This document shows, one piece after another, positions 20,619-32,422 of a stretch of 64,000 nucleotides of DNA; position 1 is the first letter of the stretch; the number at the start of each line of letters is the position of its first letter. A program made the translations under genes and the position numbers. The notes under the pieces were generated by a model. It made no database searches, was not told where the DNA came from, and was given only the letters and a program-made list of their open reading frames with translations. Source of the DNA: Rhododendron vialii (taxonomy: Eukaryota > Streptophyta > Magnoliopsida > Ericales > Ericaceae); the NCBI RefSeq assembly GCF_030253575.1, contig NC_080559.1, positions 29,786,501 through 29,850,500 on the forward strand, written 5' to 3'.

Positions 20619-22409
20619 TGTGGGCACGCGGCCCCCGGGAATTTCTAATTTTGTGAAAATCGGGTGCGGCCCTTTTTGTTGGAAAAGCGCGGCGAAACGC
20701 CTTGATTCAGAGTCGCCACTCGGGTTTTAGCGGTGAAAGCACCCAAGGAACCGAACTCGAAAACGTTTGCCACGTTTGTTTGATTTTGAAAAGGCTTGTA
20801 GACTGGTCCGTCGTCACCTTCGATATCTAAGGTTCGGGAGCCATGTTACGAGAGGGGAAGGGTTTTATGGCACCCCTCTCGCCCAATCCGGAGATCGGTC
20901 TCTACTCGGGCATTTTGTAAAAGATTTGCATTTTTCTCTCATTTGATCATTCTTTTAGCCAGTTAGGGCGGGGTAACAGTTAACGGGGGTTAAAACTGTA
21001 ACAAGTTGTAATTTATATGACAAAATGTTTATGAATGGCTTGATTGCAATGATAAATATAGATTGAGAACAAGCACTGAGTAAACTGGACAAAATGCAGT
21101 ACGCTGCCCCGCAGGGGGCATGAGCAAGTTCTAACAGCATGCACTGGCCGAGCCACTGCATGTTGATATGACTTGCGCACGCCACTGTGAGACTGGCGTA
21201 CTCCACTCATCTGGCTCCACAGTCCTTGTTTGCAACCCTCTGGGCTCTGGAAAAGGACCAGCGCACACCCAGGACAAACTATGCAGTTAAATAAGCAGGA
21301 TATAAATATTTACAGACAGCTGGGATGGCTTGAAGCCATGAACACAGACAAGAAATCCCCTAAACAGAGTGGGAACAGAAAAGAGGCCAAGACTGAACTA
21401 AGATGCAAAGGCCAGTCACTGGATTCTGGCCTTAACTGCCGTACGCCAGTCATGGACTGCCGTACGCACGTTTGACCCTAATCCAGTGCTTGGCGTTTAC
21501 ATCATCTGGGCTCTGGAACATGACCAGAAGGATCCCAGAGGCCTTCTGAACAGATAAAGAATAAGCAATGACCTTTAGCTAAACAATAATAGACATACAG
21601 AAAATTGTAAACTGGTTATTTAGCATGCAAGGGTGATTGACAGAAAGATAGAACACAAGGAATGACGATCCATGATCCCCACGCCAGTTGTGCTCGTACT
21701 ACCATAACTGGCGTACGGCATAGAGTTACTGGCGTGCGCCATGATCCATCTGATACGATTTTCGTATTTTGCCAGTTTGAGGCCAGGACTAGTATTACTT
21801 ACTGGCCTGGGCCTCACTGGCTCCCCTCAGGGGCCAAAAACAGAAAAGAACGTAAAGGTGGTATACCTCTTGGTATTGAGGTTTGAAGGTTGTGTTGAGC
21901 TTTTAGAGGTTGAAGATGGAGGTTGTATGGTGACTGAACATCAGTGGGTGTATGGAAGTGGGCTTCCTTCCTTTCTCTCTCAATAGAAGAAGAAGAAGAG
22001 CAAGAAGGGAGGAGAAGGGAGTTTTTATGCTTCTTAATGAGACTAACCCTTTGTGAACTTGGTAACCCTTTGCAAGAGTGTGAGAGGGGAGTATATATAG
22101 AGGGGGAGTGACTGAGATCAGTTTGGTCTAGGGCCTTGTTTGGCTGGTTGGAGGAGGAAGGGAGCCTCTCATGCATTAAATGCATGGGACTTGCCTTGAT
22201 GGGGGTTGTAGGAGAGAGAGGGAACGGGTCTGGACGATATAATCATCAGGGGCTACTGTGGCCGACGTCAGGGTGGCACAAAAGTCCCGCCCAAGTGGCT
22301 GAATAAAGTTGATTTGACTGGAATTGACTGGCGTGCGCCACATATGAACCTGCGTGCGCCAACTATAACTGGGTCAACGGTCGATGACTGACACGTGGCA
22401 GCTAACTGG
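20619..22409 (-). repeat. LTR of the nested element (left, 3' LTR)
   Basis: It aligns base for base with 28539-30329 at a constant offset of 7920. It contains many short CG-rich palindromes of the GGCGTACGCC type and a TATA-like TATATATAGAGGGGG near 22095. Its inner end runs into the minisatellite at 22417-23340 instead of the sequence found in the other LTR. Confidence 0.9.
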
Positions 22410-22416
22410 GTCAATG

Positions 22417-23340
22417 GTCGATGACTGAAGGACGACTCGTTGAACCATCGTTGATTTGAGACGGTGGGTCATCACCGAAGGACGACTCGTTGAACCATCG
22501 TTGATTGATTGAAAAGACGATATTCTGATCATTGTTGATTGATTGAAAAGACGATAGGACGACATGGCTGATCGTCGTTGATTTGATTGAGAGGGACGAC
22601 ATGGCTGATCATCCTTGATTTGATTGAGAGGGACGACATGGCTGATCGTCGTTGATTTGATTGAGAAGGACGACATGGATGATTGTCGTTGATTTGATTG
22701 AGAGGGACGACATGGCTGATCGTTGTTGATTTGATTGAGAGGGACGACATGGCTGATCGTCGTTGATTTGATTGAGAAGGACGACATGGCTAATCGTCGT
22801 TGATTTGATTGAGAGGGATGACATGGCTGATCATCGTTGATTTGATTGAGAATGACGACATGGCTGATCGTCGTTGATTTGATTGAGAAGGACGACATGG
22901 CTGATCGTCGTTGATTTGATTGAGAGGGACGACATGGCTGATCGTCATTGATTTGATTTGAGAGGGACGACATGGCTGATCGTCATTGATTTGATTGAAA
23001 AAGACGACATGGCTGATCGTCGTTGATTTGATTTGAGAAGGACGATATGACTGATCGTCGTTGATTTGATTTGGGAAGGGATGACATGGCTGATCGTCGT
23101 TGATTTGATTGAGAATGACGACATGGCTGATCGTCGTTGATTTGATTGAGAGGGACGACATGGCTGATCGTCATTGATTTGATTTGAGAGGGACGACATG
23201 GCTGATCGTCGTTGATTTGATTGAAAAGGACGACATGGCTGATCGTCGTGGTTTTGATTTGAGAAGGACGATATGACTGATCGTCGTTGATTTGATTTGG
23301 GAAGGGACGACATGGCTGATCGTCGTTGATTTGATTGAAA
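22417..23340. repeat. Minisatellite, about 21 units of 36-40 bp
   Basis: Imperfect tandem units with the core GACGACATGGCTGATCGTCG followed by TTGATTTGATTGAGA. Unit length varies by a few bases and unit sequences are shuffled, as in replication-slippage arrays. It sits between the left LTR and the internal region of the nested element. Long ORFs in all minus frames (Ser/Asn/Gln-rich) are by-products of the repeat. Confidence 0.95.
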
Positions 23341-26265
23341 TGGGTAGCACAAGCCATTGCTGCTTTGAATTGTATTCTGATTGCCAAAGTGTGCTCCAGG
23401 TGCTAGTGGAGTGGGACAGTGAGGCTGTGTGCTTGACATTTGCCATGGAGAAATGGATAGGGAGAACAACATGTGGCACCCCCCTTACAATTGCACTTTC
23501 TCAGAGCAGCAGCTTCGGCTCCAGTTCCAGTTCCAGTAGTGACTAGATCCCAGGTATGAACCCCCAAAATCCTGATTACTTACTGCTTTCGATACTGGAC
23601 AGGCATGCTTTGACGCTGGATAGATTCTCCCTGTTTTCAACAGTTGATATACAATATGCAATGATATGTACGAAATTGAATGCATAAATTGAAAATGCAA
23701 GGGCAGACTAGGGCGGCCTCTAGAGGATTGATGGCCTAGGATGGCCACATAAACAAGAGTTACAGAAAGTGGTACTGTCACCTTAGCCACAGCTCAGAGA
23801 CACGAGAGCAATAGATAACCAGTGGCTAGAGGTGTGCAGTTGAAAGAAAGGCCCATAGAAAGGCGGATGGGATAGGAGCCCCAGGTACTTCAAAGAGATC
23901 AAGAGTGACGACAACGACGAGAACGAGGCTGAGCTCTACCATTGAGGACTACCATTGAGCCTCTTTACTTCACTGTCCTTTGCTTCTGAGACGTGCTTCT
24001 AGATAGACGTTGAGCGGGCCAGCATGCCTCAGTTGACATTTAGGAGTGGCATTGGGTCGACGTACCCCTTTTCTTTGATGCTGGGGCGGATGAGCCCCAT
24101 AGATAAGCTTTACTTGGCCTTGAGCCGACATGCCCTCGCTGCTCACAAGACTCCACTGCTTGTGGACCACAGATGGTAGAGTAGCAATGTAAATTGCATT
24201 TTTCAGTTTATTTGACTCTCTTTGAGAATGTCTAAAAGAATGCATAAACCAATCACTAATATCTAATTTGCATTGACAAGCGAACTGAATCGACAAACAC
24301 ACACATATATGTATAGACTCGCCTAGCTCAAATGAGGAAGGAAGAAGAGCCCCGCATATGTCACGGACTCCTAAACACATGGAAAACAATGAAATTTTGG
24401 GCATTAATGTGCCAAAATTCACAGTATCCCTTAGACAGGTGAAACTGACACTTGCATAAGATCCAATAAATGTACATTGACCTGTACAAATCGGTAAAAT
24501 TAGAAAAAACATCCTGACATGACAATGGATTGAGAAACTTGAAAAGTGTCGCAAAGATGGACAAAAGACACAAATGATGACTCATATAGGCCCGGACTGA
24601 CACCGACACCCCTGTGCAGCCACATTAGGACCATATGACTTGCACAGCATGACAAGACTTGGTAAAAGCCCCTTCAACGAGATTTGAGGTGCTTTGAATT
24701 TGAAATGTGCCCCCGAGCGGCCAAAAATCTTTGTTAGGCGTGATGACTGCCTACTGCTGTCTGATGCAGGAAATGAAGAAGCGCGCGCATGCTTGAGATC
24801 AACGCGCATCACTTTTGTACGAGTGCGTGTGAGCCTCAAACTAGCGCGCGAGATTGCAAAGCTGCTGCAGCCGTTTAAAATAAACGTTTGCTGAACTTAG
24901 AATAAACTGTGAGCCGTTAGGCCTCATAAGCATTTCGTTCTGTTTTTGATGCTTCAAAATATTTTAAGGCTTTTGCTCAGCTTTAAAATTGAAAACAGCA
25001 GTTTGCATTAAACTTGAAAGACGAATGGCATCCCCCTTCTGATTCTCCAATGAATCAATGGACTTCAGCCTACCAGTCAGCACTTCGGCTTGTCTTGTTC
25101 TCGACCTTTCTTGACCCTTGATGTGCACCAAAACGTCAACCTTGGATCCAATTGATAGAGTATGACCGAGCCTCGAAGAGAGACTGCCTACGTATCCCTT
25201 TCTGGGAATCAGGTCAAAACGTAGTTCAGGCAAAGGTTCACTCGTGTGTTCTACCTCTCCTTTTATGCTCTAACTTTTGCCTAGTACCGCCCTTTCAGGT
25301 TTTCGGTCTAGCGAGCTTTCGACTTTTGCCAACTTTTGCCTAGACCGCCTTCATAGGTTTTCGGTCTAGCAGGCTGCTCTAACTTTTGCTTGGAACTGCC
25401 CACCCTTGGGGTTTTCAGTCCAACGAGCTTCTCTCAGGAAAAAGCAACACTTGTGTTGATCCATGTTGACCGAGGTATTGATGTGCTGCCGTCGAGGTCG
25501 ATGATCTTTGATTGTAGCCCCAGATAGAATGGCTTTGATAGTGAAAGGGTCCTGACTGCTACAATTGGAAATGCCTCGCTCCAGGCCACTTTTGTACCTC
25601 TTTAATGTGTGTTTGATGGAACACTGTTGTTATTGTTTTGAGCATGGTACGAGGCCTGGAGCCTTCTGAGCTTCTGCTTTCTGGCTTGGCATCCGGCGGC
25701 AGGGGACTTGATACTTCTTTATCCCATGATCAACGCCAAGCGTGGCTTTGTGAGACCATGCCAAGATATTGTTGAATTCTTTGAACAAGTCTCAATGGGC
25801 GCAATACTCCTATGGGGACAGCGCTGAACCAATTTGAACCATCCGGGGGTCTGCCCCATCTTTCAAGTTTATTTGAAATTACCTCTTCTTTTTAGAGGCT
25901 AAGCATGCCTTTCGTCTTCCCTTTCGGCGAGGGAACACATTTCCTTGGGGATGAACCCATCGAAATCTATCCCTTCGTCGTCGGGGTCGACACGGTTTAT
26001 TCAAAAGTCAGCAAAGTAGTTAAAAGCAGGATAATGCATATCATAAGAACCCTCGGGGTTGCCAAGTACAGCAAAAAGACTCAATTTGAGAATAAAAGCT
26101 ACGACATGGAGGGCCAAGAAGCACAAACTCCGACTCAGAGCTAGACTTAGACGACTTGACAGACACTATGTCAGACTCAGACTCAACAGTGTCAATGCAA
26201 ATCAGACGCTATTTGAAAATGCAACTTTTATAGTTACCCTTGACTTCCTCGCAGAGAGGTGGGAG
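23341..26265. other. Internal region of the nested element, no coding domain seen
   Basis: Nearly 3 kb without recognisable reverse transcriptase, integrase or protease on either strand. It includes short repeats with CTAACTTTTGCCT / CTTTTGCCTAGACCG near 25260-25390. It is best read as the degenerate or replaced 3' part of a non-autonomous retrotransposon. Confidence 0.6.
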
Positions 26266-27312
26266 CTAGAGGACAACAGGCTCAAGCAACAGCACTTCGG
26301 CTTCTTCAGCTTCTTCGTCCAAACCCACTTGAGAGAACTCCTTGAACAACAGCCCTAAATTCTCATGTTTGAAGGATCCGAGCCAGTCCGTTTTCTCCTT
26401 TGATTGATTAAGCTTCCTCTTGAGTTCCTCCTTTGTAGACTGCTCATCACTGTCAACCCAGGTATCAGCGGTAAGGACCTCGACCGCACCTATGGCCATC
26501 AGGTTAACCTCAGGTTCGGATGGGAGAGACAAAATTGGCTTGGTTTGATTTTCTGGGCTAATGAAAAGGGTTGGGCTGAATATGGTGGAGCTAGGTTTGA
26601 TTTGAGTGGAGCTTGAGTTGATTTGAGTAGAGTTGATGGATATCTGGCTAACACATGGGTTGGAACCGTGTTGGAGCATGAAGTTGGATATGACGCTGGG
26701 CTTTGATGGGAGTGGAGCTTGAATAGTGCCATTGTCAATGAGATTTTGAATTTCATGTCGAAGGTGGAAGCAGGCATCGGTGAGATGGCCGGGCATTTGA
26801 TGGAAAGCACAATAGGCGTTTGGGTTGTAGGATGCCGGGAATGTTCGAGGCGAAGGAGTTGGAAGGAGTGGATTGAGGAAGCCAGCTTCGAGGAGCTTCT
26901 CATAAACCGAGGACAAAGGTGTGGAGAAGCGGGAAAAGGTCCTTGGTGGGTTTCGACGACCAGATTGAGGAACATGATGCACTCTTTTACCTTTGGGATT
27001 GATTTCTTTGCCGCGCATATCCTCCCTTTCGGCGTTGGCTTCGAACAAGGATCTAACATTCTCCTTCGGGTGAGTCCTGGCTTCATGAAACTTAACCAGG
27101 TCTTTGAACATGTCCTTCGAGCACTGCTTGGTTCCGACCGCAGGAGTGTGGTGGGCCTGAAGAGGTTCTTTGACTAGCCCCAGATCTGTCTTTGAAATGA
27201 CAGAGGTAAAAAGGTCAACCAGTCCCTGGACCATAGCCATTTGCTTGTCCATTTTCTGGTTCATTTCTTGAACAGCCCTCTTCAGCTCAGTCAGCTCTGT
27301 TTGTGCTGCCAT
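26266..27312 (-). CDS. gag-type ORF of the nested element
   Basis: 348 codons on the minus strand (MAAQTELTELKRAVQEM), with an N-terminal coiled-coil segment. The family marker is CAFHQMPGHLTDACFHLR followed by EIQNLIDNG, a motif found in gag proteins of plant Ty3/gypsy elements. The C-terminal half is Ser/Thr/Pro-rich. It is open throughout and is the only protein-coding part of this element. Confidence 0.75.
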   Translation of the reverse strand: MAAQTELTELKRAVQEMNQKMDKQMAMVQGLVDLFTSVISKTDLGLVKEPLQAHHTPAVGTKQCSKDMFKDLVKFHEARTHPKENVRSLFEANAEREDMRGKEINPKGKRVHHVPQSGRRNPPRTFSRFSTPLSSVYEKLLEAGFLNPLLPTPSPRTFPASYNPNAYCAFHQMPGHLTDACFHLRHEIQNLIDNGTIQAPLPSKPSVISNFMLQHGSNPCVSQISINSTQINSSSTQIKPSSTIFSPTLFISPENQTKPILSLPSEPEVNLMAIGAVEVLTADTWVDSDEQSTKEELKRKLNQSKEKTDWLGSFKHENLGLLFKEFSQVGLDEEAEEAEVLLLEPVVL

Positions 27313-28519
27313 TTTGGATTAATGGTTGAGGAGGGTGATATGGCTTTGGAAGTGACAGTGAAACGCCCCTGGCAGACGCTCTCGAGTAGGCTTGGCTCTT
27401 TCTTTCGGTGAAATGGCCTAGAGCTCTTGACAGCAAAGTAAATGAGAACTCAGTGGCGTTCCTGCAGCAAGCTTTTTGAAAGAATTTTGAAGGAATGCAA
27501 AGCGCATGTCATCGTCGTCGGTGTCCTCCTAGACTCTATGACTAAAGAGTGTCTATCTTATGACATTTGGACGTTGCCATGAATCCTCGGATATTCTTTT
27601 CGAGGGTGTATCCTTGATTGAATCGACTGTCACTAAGAGATGCCAAAACAGCCTAAGCCTTTGACTTTTCCCTTCTCGAAGTTTCAACTTCGGAGTTTTC
27701 TGTTTGAAACCTCGATCGGGCATTAGACAAGGACTTAGAAAGTCTTGATTTCCCAAAGTCTCGTTGATCCAAGGACTTTGAAAATTGAAAACATGCACCA
27801 TCGAGATGCATGACTCGTCATCGGGCCAAGGCAACGTCGAATGGGCGCAAGGCAGACTTGACAGAAGACATCCTAAAAGCCACCCTAGCATGCTCCTATG
27901 CAAAAACGGCCATGAATGTATGTACAAGCATGCGATAGGGAAAGCGGTAACACATAGACAGGATATGGGGTTAGAAACAAGTAATCCTACCCTGCGGGTT
28001 CCTGTCTTATGTTGAAAGGTTCTAGTGCTTTGTAAACGCTGTAGAGGCCGGTTTTGGCTTAAAGGGGTTCCTCTGACTAGAGCCGCGATATACCTCCCAT
28101 TGCAACGCGTAGAGCAAAGCAATGGTCGAACGGTAGTACGACTCATCATCGTCCAAGGTTGTTGGGCGTTCGAAGACCCCGAGCTCCAGTAAACTGTGCC
28201 GGTTACCCAAAACACCTCAACGGGGCTGACCAACCATCGATACGAACGGAGAATGCCGAAGAATGATCAAATGAGAGAGGAATGCAACGCTTTTGAAAAC
28301 AAATGCCTTTTGAAGCTTGGCTCTCTTTCGTTAATTGATATTTGGAAAAAAACTACACAAGAGAACAATAGCAAAAGCCCCAGTTCGGATTGGTCGGATG
28401 CTGAGATCCTGTTATGTTACCATTCCGTTCTTCAGTAACGCGGAGCGTACTGTTTTGACAAGCTTTTTGAAAATTGTTCAATTATGTATTAATCGCCAAA
28501 TATCAATCGACGCAATAGT

Positions 28520-28537
28520 TCCCCAGCAGAGTCGCCA
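28520..28537 (-). other. Primer-binding-site-like sequence of the nested element
   Basis: On the minus strand, TGGCGACTCTGCTGGGGA lies one base from the inner end of the 5' LTR, where a tRNA primer-binding site belongs; it starts with the TGG expected for the complement of a tRNA 3' end. I do not assign the tRNA. Confidence 0.6.
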
Positions 28538-28538
28538 C

Positions 28539-30563
28539 TGTGGGCACGCGGCCCCCGGGAATTTCTAATTTTGTGAAAATCGGGTGCGGCCCCTTTTGTT
28601 GGAAAAGCGCGGCGAAACGCCTTGATTCAAAGTCGCCACTCGGGTTTTAGCGGTGAAAGCACCCAAGGAACCGAACTCGAAAACGTTTGCCACGTTTGTT
28701 TGATTTTGAAAAGGCTTGTAGACTGGTCCGTCGTCACCTTCGATATCTGAGGTTCGGGAGCCATGTTACGAGAGGGGAAGGGTTTTATGGCACCCCTCTC
28801 GCCCAATCCGGAGATCGGTCTCTACTCGGGCATTTTGTAAAAGATTTGCATTTTTCTCTCATTTGATCATTCTTTTAGCCAGTTAGGGCGGGGTAACAGT
28901 TAACGGGGGTTAAAACTGTAACAAGTTGTAATTTATATGACAAAATGTTTATGAATGGCTTGATTGCAATGATAAATATAGATTGAGAATAAGCACTGAG
29001 TAAACTTGACAAAATGCAGTACGCTGCCCCGCAGGGGGCATGAGCAAGTTCTAACAGCATGCACTGGCCGAGCCACTGCATGTTGATATGACTTGCGCAC
29101 GCCACTGTGAGACTGGCGTACTCCACTCATCTGGCTCCACAGTCCTTGTTTGCAACCCTCTGGGCTTTGGAAAAGGACCAGCGCACACCCAGGACAAACT
29201 ATGCAGTTAAATAAGCAGGATATAAATATTTACAGACAGCTGGGATGGCTTGAAGCCATGAACACAGACAAGAAATCCCCTAAACAGAGTGGGAACAGAA
29301 AAGAGGCCAAGACTGAACTAAGATGCAAAGGCCAGTCACTGGATTCTGGCCTTAACTGCCATACGCCAGTCATGGACTGCCGTACGCACGTTTGACCCTA
29401 ATCCAGTGCTTGGCGTTTACATCATCTGGGCTCTGGAACATGACCAGAAGGATCCCAGAGGCCTTCTGAACAGATAAAGAATAAGCAATGACCTTTAGCT
29501 AAACAATAATAGACATACAGAAAATTGTAAACTGGTTATTTAGCATGCAAGGGTGATTGACAGAAAGATAGAACACAAGGAATGACGATCCATGATCCCC
29601 ACGCCAGTTGTGCTCGTACTACCATAACTGGCGTACGGCATAGAGTTACTGGCGTGCGCCATGATCCATCTGATACGATTTTCGTATTTTGCCAGTTTGA
29701 GGCCAGGACTAGTATTACTTACTGGCCTGGGCCTCACTGGCTCCCCTCAGGGGCCAAAAATAGAAAAGAACGTAAAGGTGGTATACCTCTTGGTATTGAG
29801 GTTTGAAGGTTGTGTTGAGCTTTTAGAGGTTGAAGATGGAGGTTGTATGGTGACTGAACATCAGTGGGTGTATGGAAGTGGGCTTCCTTCCTTTCTCTCT
29901 CAATAGAAGAAGAAGAAGAGCAAGAAGGGAGGAGAAGGGAGTTTTTATGCTTCTTAATGAGACTAACCCTTTGTGAACTTGGTAACCCTTTGCAAGAGTG
30001 TGAGAGGGGAGTATATATAGAGGGGGAGTGACTGAGATCAGTTTGGTCTAGGGCCTTGTTTGGCTGGTTGGAGGAGGAAGGGAGCCTCTCATGCATTAAA
30101 TGCATGGGACTTGCCTTGATGGGGGTTGTAGGAGAGAGAGGGAACGGGACTGGATGATATAATCATCAGGGACTACTGTGGCCGACGTCAGGGTGGCACA
30201 AAAGTCCCGCCCAAGTGGCTGAATAAAGTTGATTTGACTGGAATTGACTGGCGTGCGCCACATATGAACCTGCGTGCGCCAATTATAACCGGGTCAACGG
30301 TCGATGACTGACACGTGGCAGCTAACTGGCGTACGCGTCCAATACACTGGCATGTGCCAGTTGGGTTTTGCTGGGGCTGTTTGGCTCTGGTTTGAAAGGT
30401 TTGAAATGGGTTTGAAAAGGGGTTTGGGACGCTCAAAGCTCAAACACACCATTAACCTCAGACTGTCCATTAACCTCAGACTGTTCTCGACCAAAATTAT
30501 CATCGGGGAAATAAAAGATCGACAAATAACGTTATCTGGACAGTCCAGAATGGGGTGTCTACA
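28539..30563 (-). repeat. LTR of the nested element (right, 5' LTR)
   Basis: 2025 bp, TG...CA when read on the minus strand. It is longer than the matching part of the left LTR because it keeps the end nearest 30563. It carries the same clusters of GGCGTACGCC-like palindromes. Confidence 0.9.
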
Positions 30564-30572
30564 GGAACCTTC

Positions 30573-31289
30573 TTAAAAACTGAAATTATGAGAAATCAAT
30601 AGTAAGAATATAACCCTTATGACTATTAAGTAAATGATGATTTCATAAACATAATAGAGGATACCTGGTAAGGAATCTTCAGGGTCAACCCTCAAAAGAT
30701 AGTTACTCAACTCTTTGTTGAATATGGTAGGTTTGATACAATCCCAAAACAATTTGAATTCTGAAGTGAAAGAAGGATCGGCCACAAAACTCACAAGCTG
30801 GAAATTGGCCTTGATACCTTGAAACTGACCGATCAATTCCGTGATCAAAGAAGTTTGAGTTACATTTGGACTTGTCTTTGCCAAATCTTTAATCCTCGGA
30901 TGAGTATGAGGGACAGGGATCCTTTGCACCAAGCCAAACTGTCTAGTACATTGATTTGGCATATAAACTTCAAAACTGCAGTTTGAGAAGCACGTAGTTG
31001 ATGGAGAGAATCCTATCGATAGGAACCTCGAGATCAAGATACTAGCCCAAAATTCATTGACCGTTTGGGCTGGAACTAAAAATTTGAGGATGGGTTCTAT
31101 CATTTTTGATGCTGAGTAATGGCAGTCCTTAAAAGGAAGCCAATTAGGTAGTTCTTCAAAAACAGGGCTATAAAAAGCCTTGAAATACCTCTTGAAAGAT
31201 GAATCTTCATGTTTGGGTTCATGAGCTAGTAAGTGTACGGCATAGCTCAAGCATTCACCCCTATCTTTCCTTTTCGGATAAAAACTCAT
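30573..31289 (-). CDS. Antisense ORF of the Tat-type element, downstream part of a PMD region
   Basis: 238 codons on the minus strand beginning MSFYPKRKDRGECLSYAVH, directly downstream of the plant-mobile-domain ORF at 31431-32276. It resembles the C-terminal part of plant mobile domain proteins in composition and position (FWASILISRFLS, LPNWLPFK). It ends next to the insertion point of the nested element. Confidence 0.5.
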   Translation of the reverse strand: MSFYPKRKDRGECLSYAVHLLAHEPKHEDSSFKRYFKAFYSPVFEELPNWLPFKDCHYSASKMIEPILKFLVPAQTVNEFWASILISRFLSIGFSPSTTCFSNCSFEVYMPNQCTRQFGLVQRIPVPHTHPRIKDLAKTSPNVTQTSLITELIGQFQGIKANFQLVSFVADPSFTSEFKLFWDCIKPTIFNKELSNYLLRVDPEDSLPGILYYVYEIIIYLIVIRVIFLLLISHNFSF

Positions 31290-31430
31290 GGGCTTAAGAA
31301 ATGGAAAGTATGCGTACAGCCATGCTTGGAGGATCCAGAAGGGACCACCACAATTACTGGTGATTTTATTATGTGTGAATGTTTACAATCCTTTATACAA
31401 TGTCCCTAGCACGAAGGGAGCTAATGCAAG

Positions 31431-32276
31431 CTATGCATCTTGAGCCAAGCAAATGGCTAAGCGAAAATATTCCTTGGTAATCTTCAAACCAGACACACAT
31501 AGTACGTATTTGTTGAGCCAATACAAGTAAAATGCTACTTTTTCAGTAAATGATGGCTCTCTGAGATCAGAAGTACTAAAAATGGATATAAAATTTGCAT
31601 AACTCCATGAGTTATCAGAATCCTCGAACGGTGGATCACAAGGGTGATGATCCAGGGCAGCATTAACTTCTGCGCCCGTACTCGATAGGCCAGTCAGATG
31701 AATGACGTCCAAAATAGTGAGGCTCATGGGGCCATATGGAAAAACAAAAGCATTGGATGAAACAAACCAAAAACAAGTGGCAGCAGCAATCAAATTAGGG
31801 TTAAATTCGAAGGCCTGTGTAGATAGGTCTATAGCTTCATAAATACCCATTACATGCCACGAAAGATGTAAATATCTCTTCATACGATCAACCCACTTTG
31901 CCCAAGATGGGAACACGGTGGGCCATGATCGAATTGCTCCTTTGGTATTCCAGCCAGTGCGATGGAGACCTGGGAGCGAAAGGAGCAAAGGCTCGTCGAA
32001 ATTCACCGGATAGTAAGTCGGTAGTGCGTCAGGGGAATTTGGAGAGTAAATAGGACCCAATATGAATTTGGAGGGGTAATTAACTACAGGAATGAAATAG
32101 AGAGGTAACTGAGGTGCCTCCCTTAGACATTGAGGGTATCTTGGAAAATATGACTCCGTTGGGGTCTTAGTTTTCTGAGAACTCGATTCTTTCTTCTTGC
32201 TTGACTGAGGAGTCGATGACTTGGAAGAAGCCTTTGAGGCCATTGCTTTGCTTAGGAGAGCTTTTTTGGGCGCCAT
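31431..32276 (-). CDS. Plant mobile domain (PMD) ORF, antisense in the Tat-type element
   Basis: 281 codons on the minus strand with a basic Ser/Lys-rich N terminus (MAPKKALLSKAMASKASSK). It then has the PMD hallmark: FVFPYGPMSLTILDVIHLTGL followed by GAEV, and a preceding tryptophan-rich stretch (RSWPTVFPSWAKWVDRM). PMD proteins include host genes (MAIN, MAIL) and many transposon-borne copies in Ty3/gypsy and MULE elements. Here the ORF lies antisense between integrase and the polypurine tract, so I read it as retrotransposon-borne. Confidence 0.7.
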   Translation of the reverse strand: MAPKKALLSKAMASKASSKSSTPQSSKKKESSSQKTKTPTESYFPRYPQCLREAPQLPLYFIPVVNYPSKFILGPIYSPNSPDALPTYYPVNFDEPLLLSLPGLHRTGWNTKGAIRSWPTVFPSWAKWVDRMKRYLHLSWHVMGIYEAIDLSTQAFEFNPNLIAAATCFWFVSSNAFVFPYGPMSLTILDVIHLTGLSSTGAEVNAALDHHPCDPPFEDSDNSWSYANFISIFSTSDLREPSFTEKVAFYLYWLNKYVLCVSGLKITKEYFRLAICLAQDA

Positions 32277-32422
32277 CGATTCCAGAATTGATTGTTTGTA
32301 ACGGTGCTCTAATTTTTATAAACGAAAGGGTATATATACGTTGGGAGAACCTCGTGTGTTGATCACGCCTTTTAAAAAGGTGAAGGAATTATTTATTCGA
32401 GTTAAATGATTTTAACTCAAAT

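Larger units (their letters stand above)
20619..30563 (-). mobile_element. Nested gag-only LTR retrotransposon (Ty3/gypsy, young)
   Basis: The element is bounded by TGTGGGCACG... and ...GTGTCTACA, with a 5-bp target duplication GGAAC (20614-20618 and 30564-30568). It inserted into the antisense ORF region of the Tat-type element. The orientation is minus: the right LTR (28539-30563) is the 5' LTR, followed by a primer-binding-like site (28520-28537) and a gag-type ORF (26266-27312). I see no reverse transcriptase or integrase, so it is non-autonomous. The LTRs match over 1.79 kb without a net length change and with about 13 differences by eye (0.7%), suggesting a few hundred thousand years at usual plant rates. 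Confidence 0.85.

Noticed and set aside
20955-22185. Several short ORFs duplicated at 28875-30105
   Set aside because: They lie in the two LTRs of the nested element and are identical because the LTRs are; no protein family.
22417-23340. Regular repeats resembling a CRISPR array
   Set aside because: Units are contiguous with no unique spacers and the context is a plant retrotransposon.
22374-23479. Overlapping minus-strand ORFs up to 199 codons, Ser/Asn/Gln-rich
   Set aside because: They are read through a 36-40-bp minisatellite that happens to lack stops in all three frames; no sign of a real protein.
27553-28233. 226-codon minus-strand ORF upstream of gag
   Set aside because: No domain, no family resemblance, in the leader region of the nested element; kept out as an ORF by chance.
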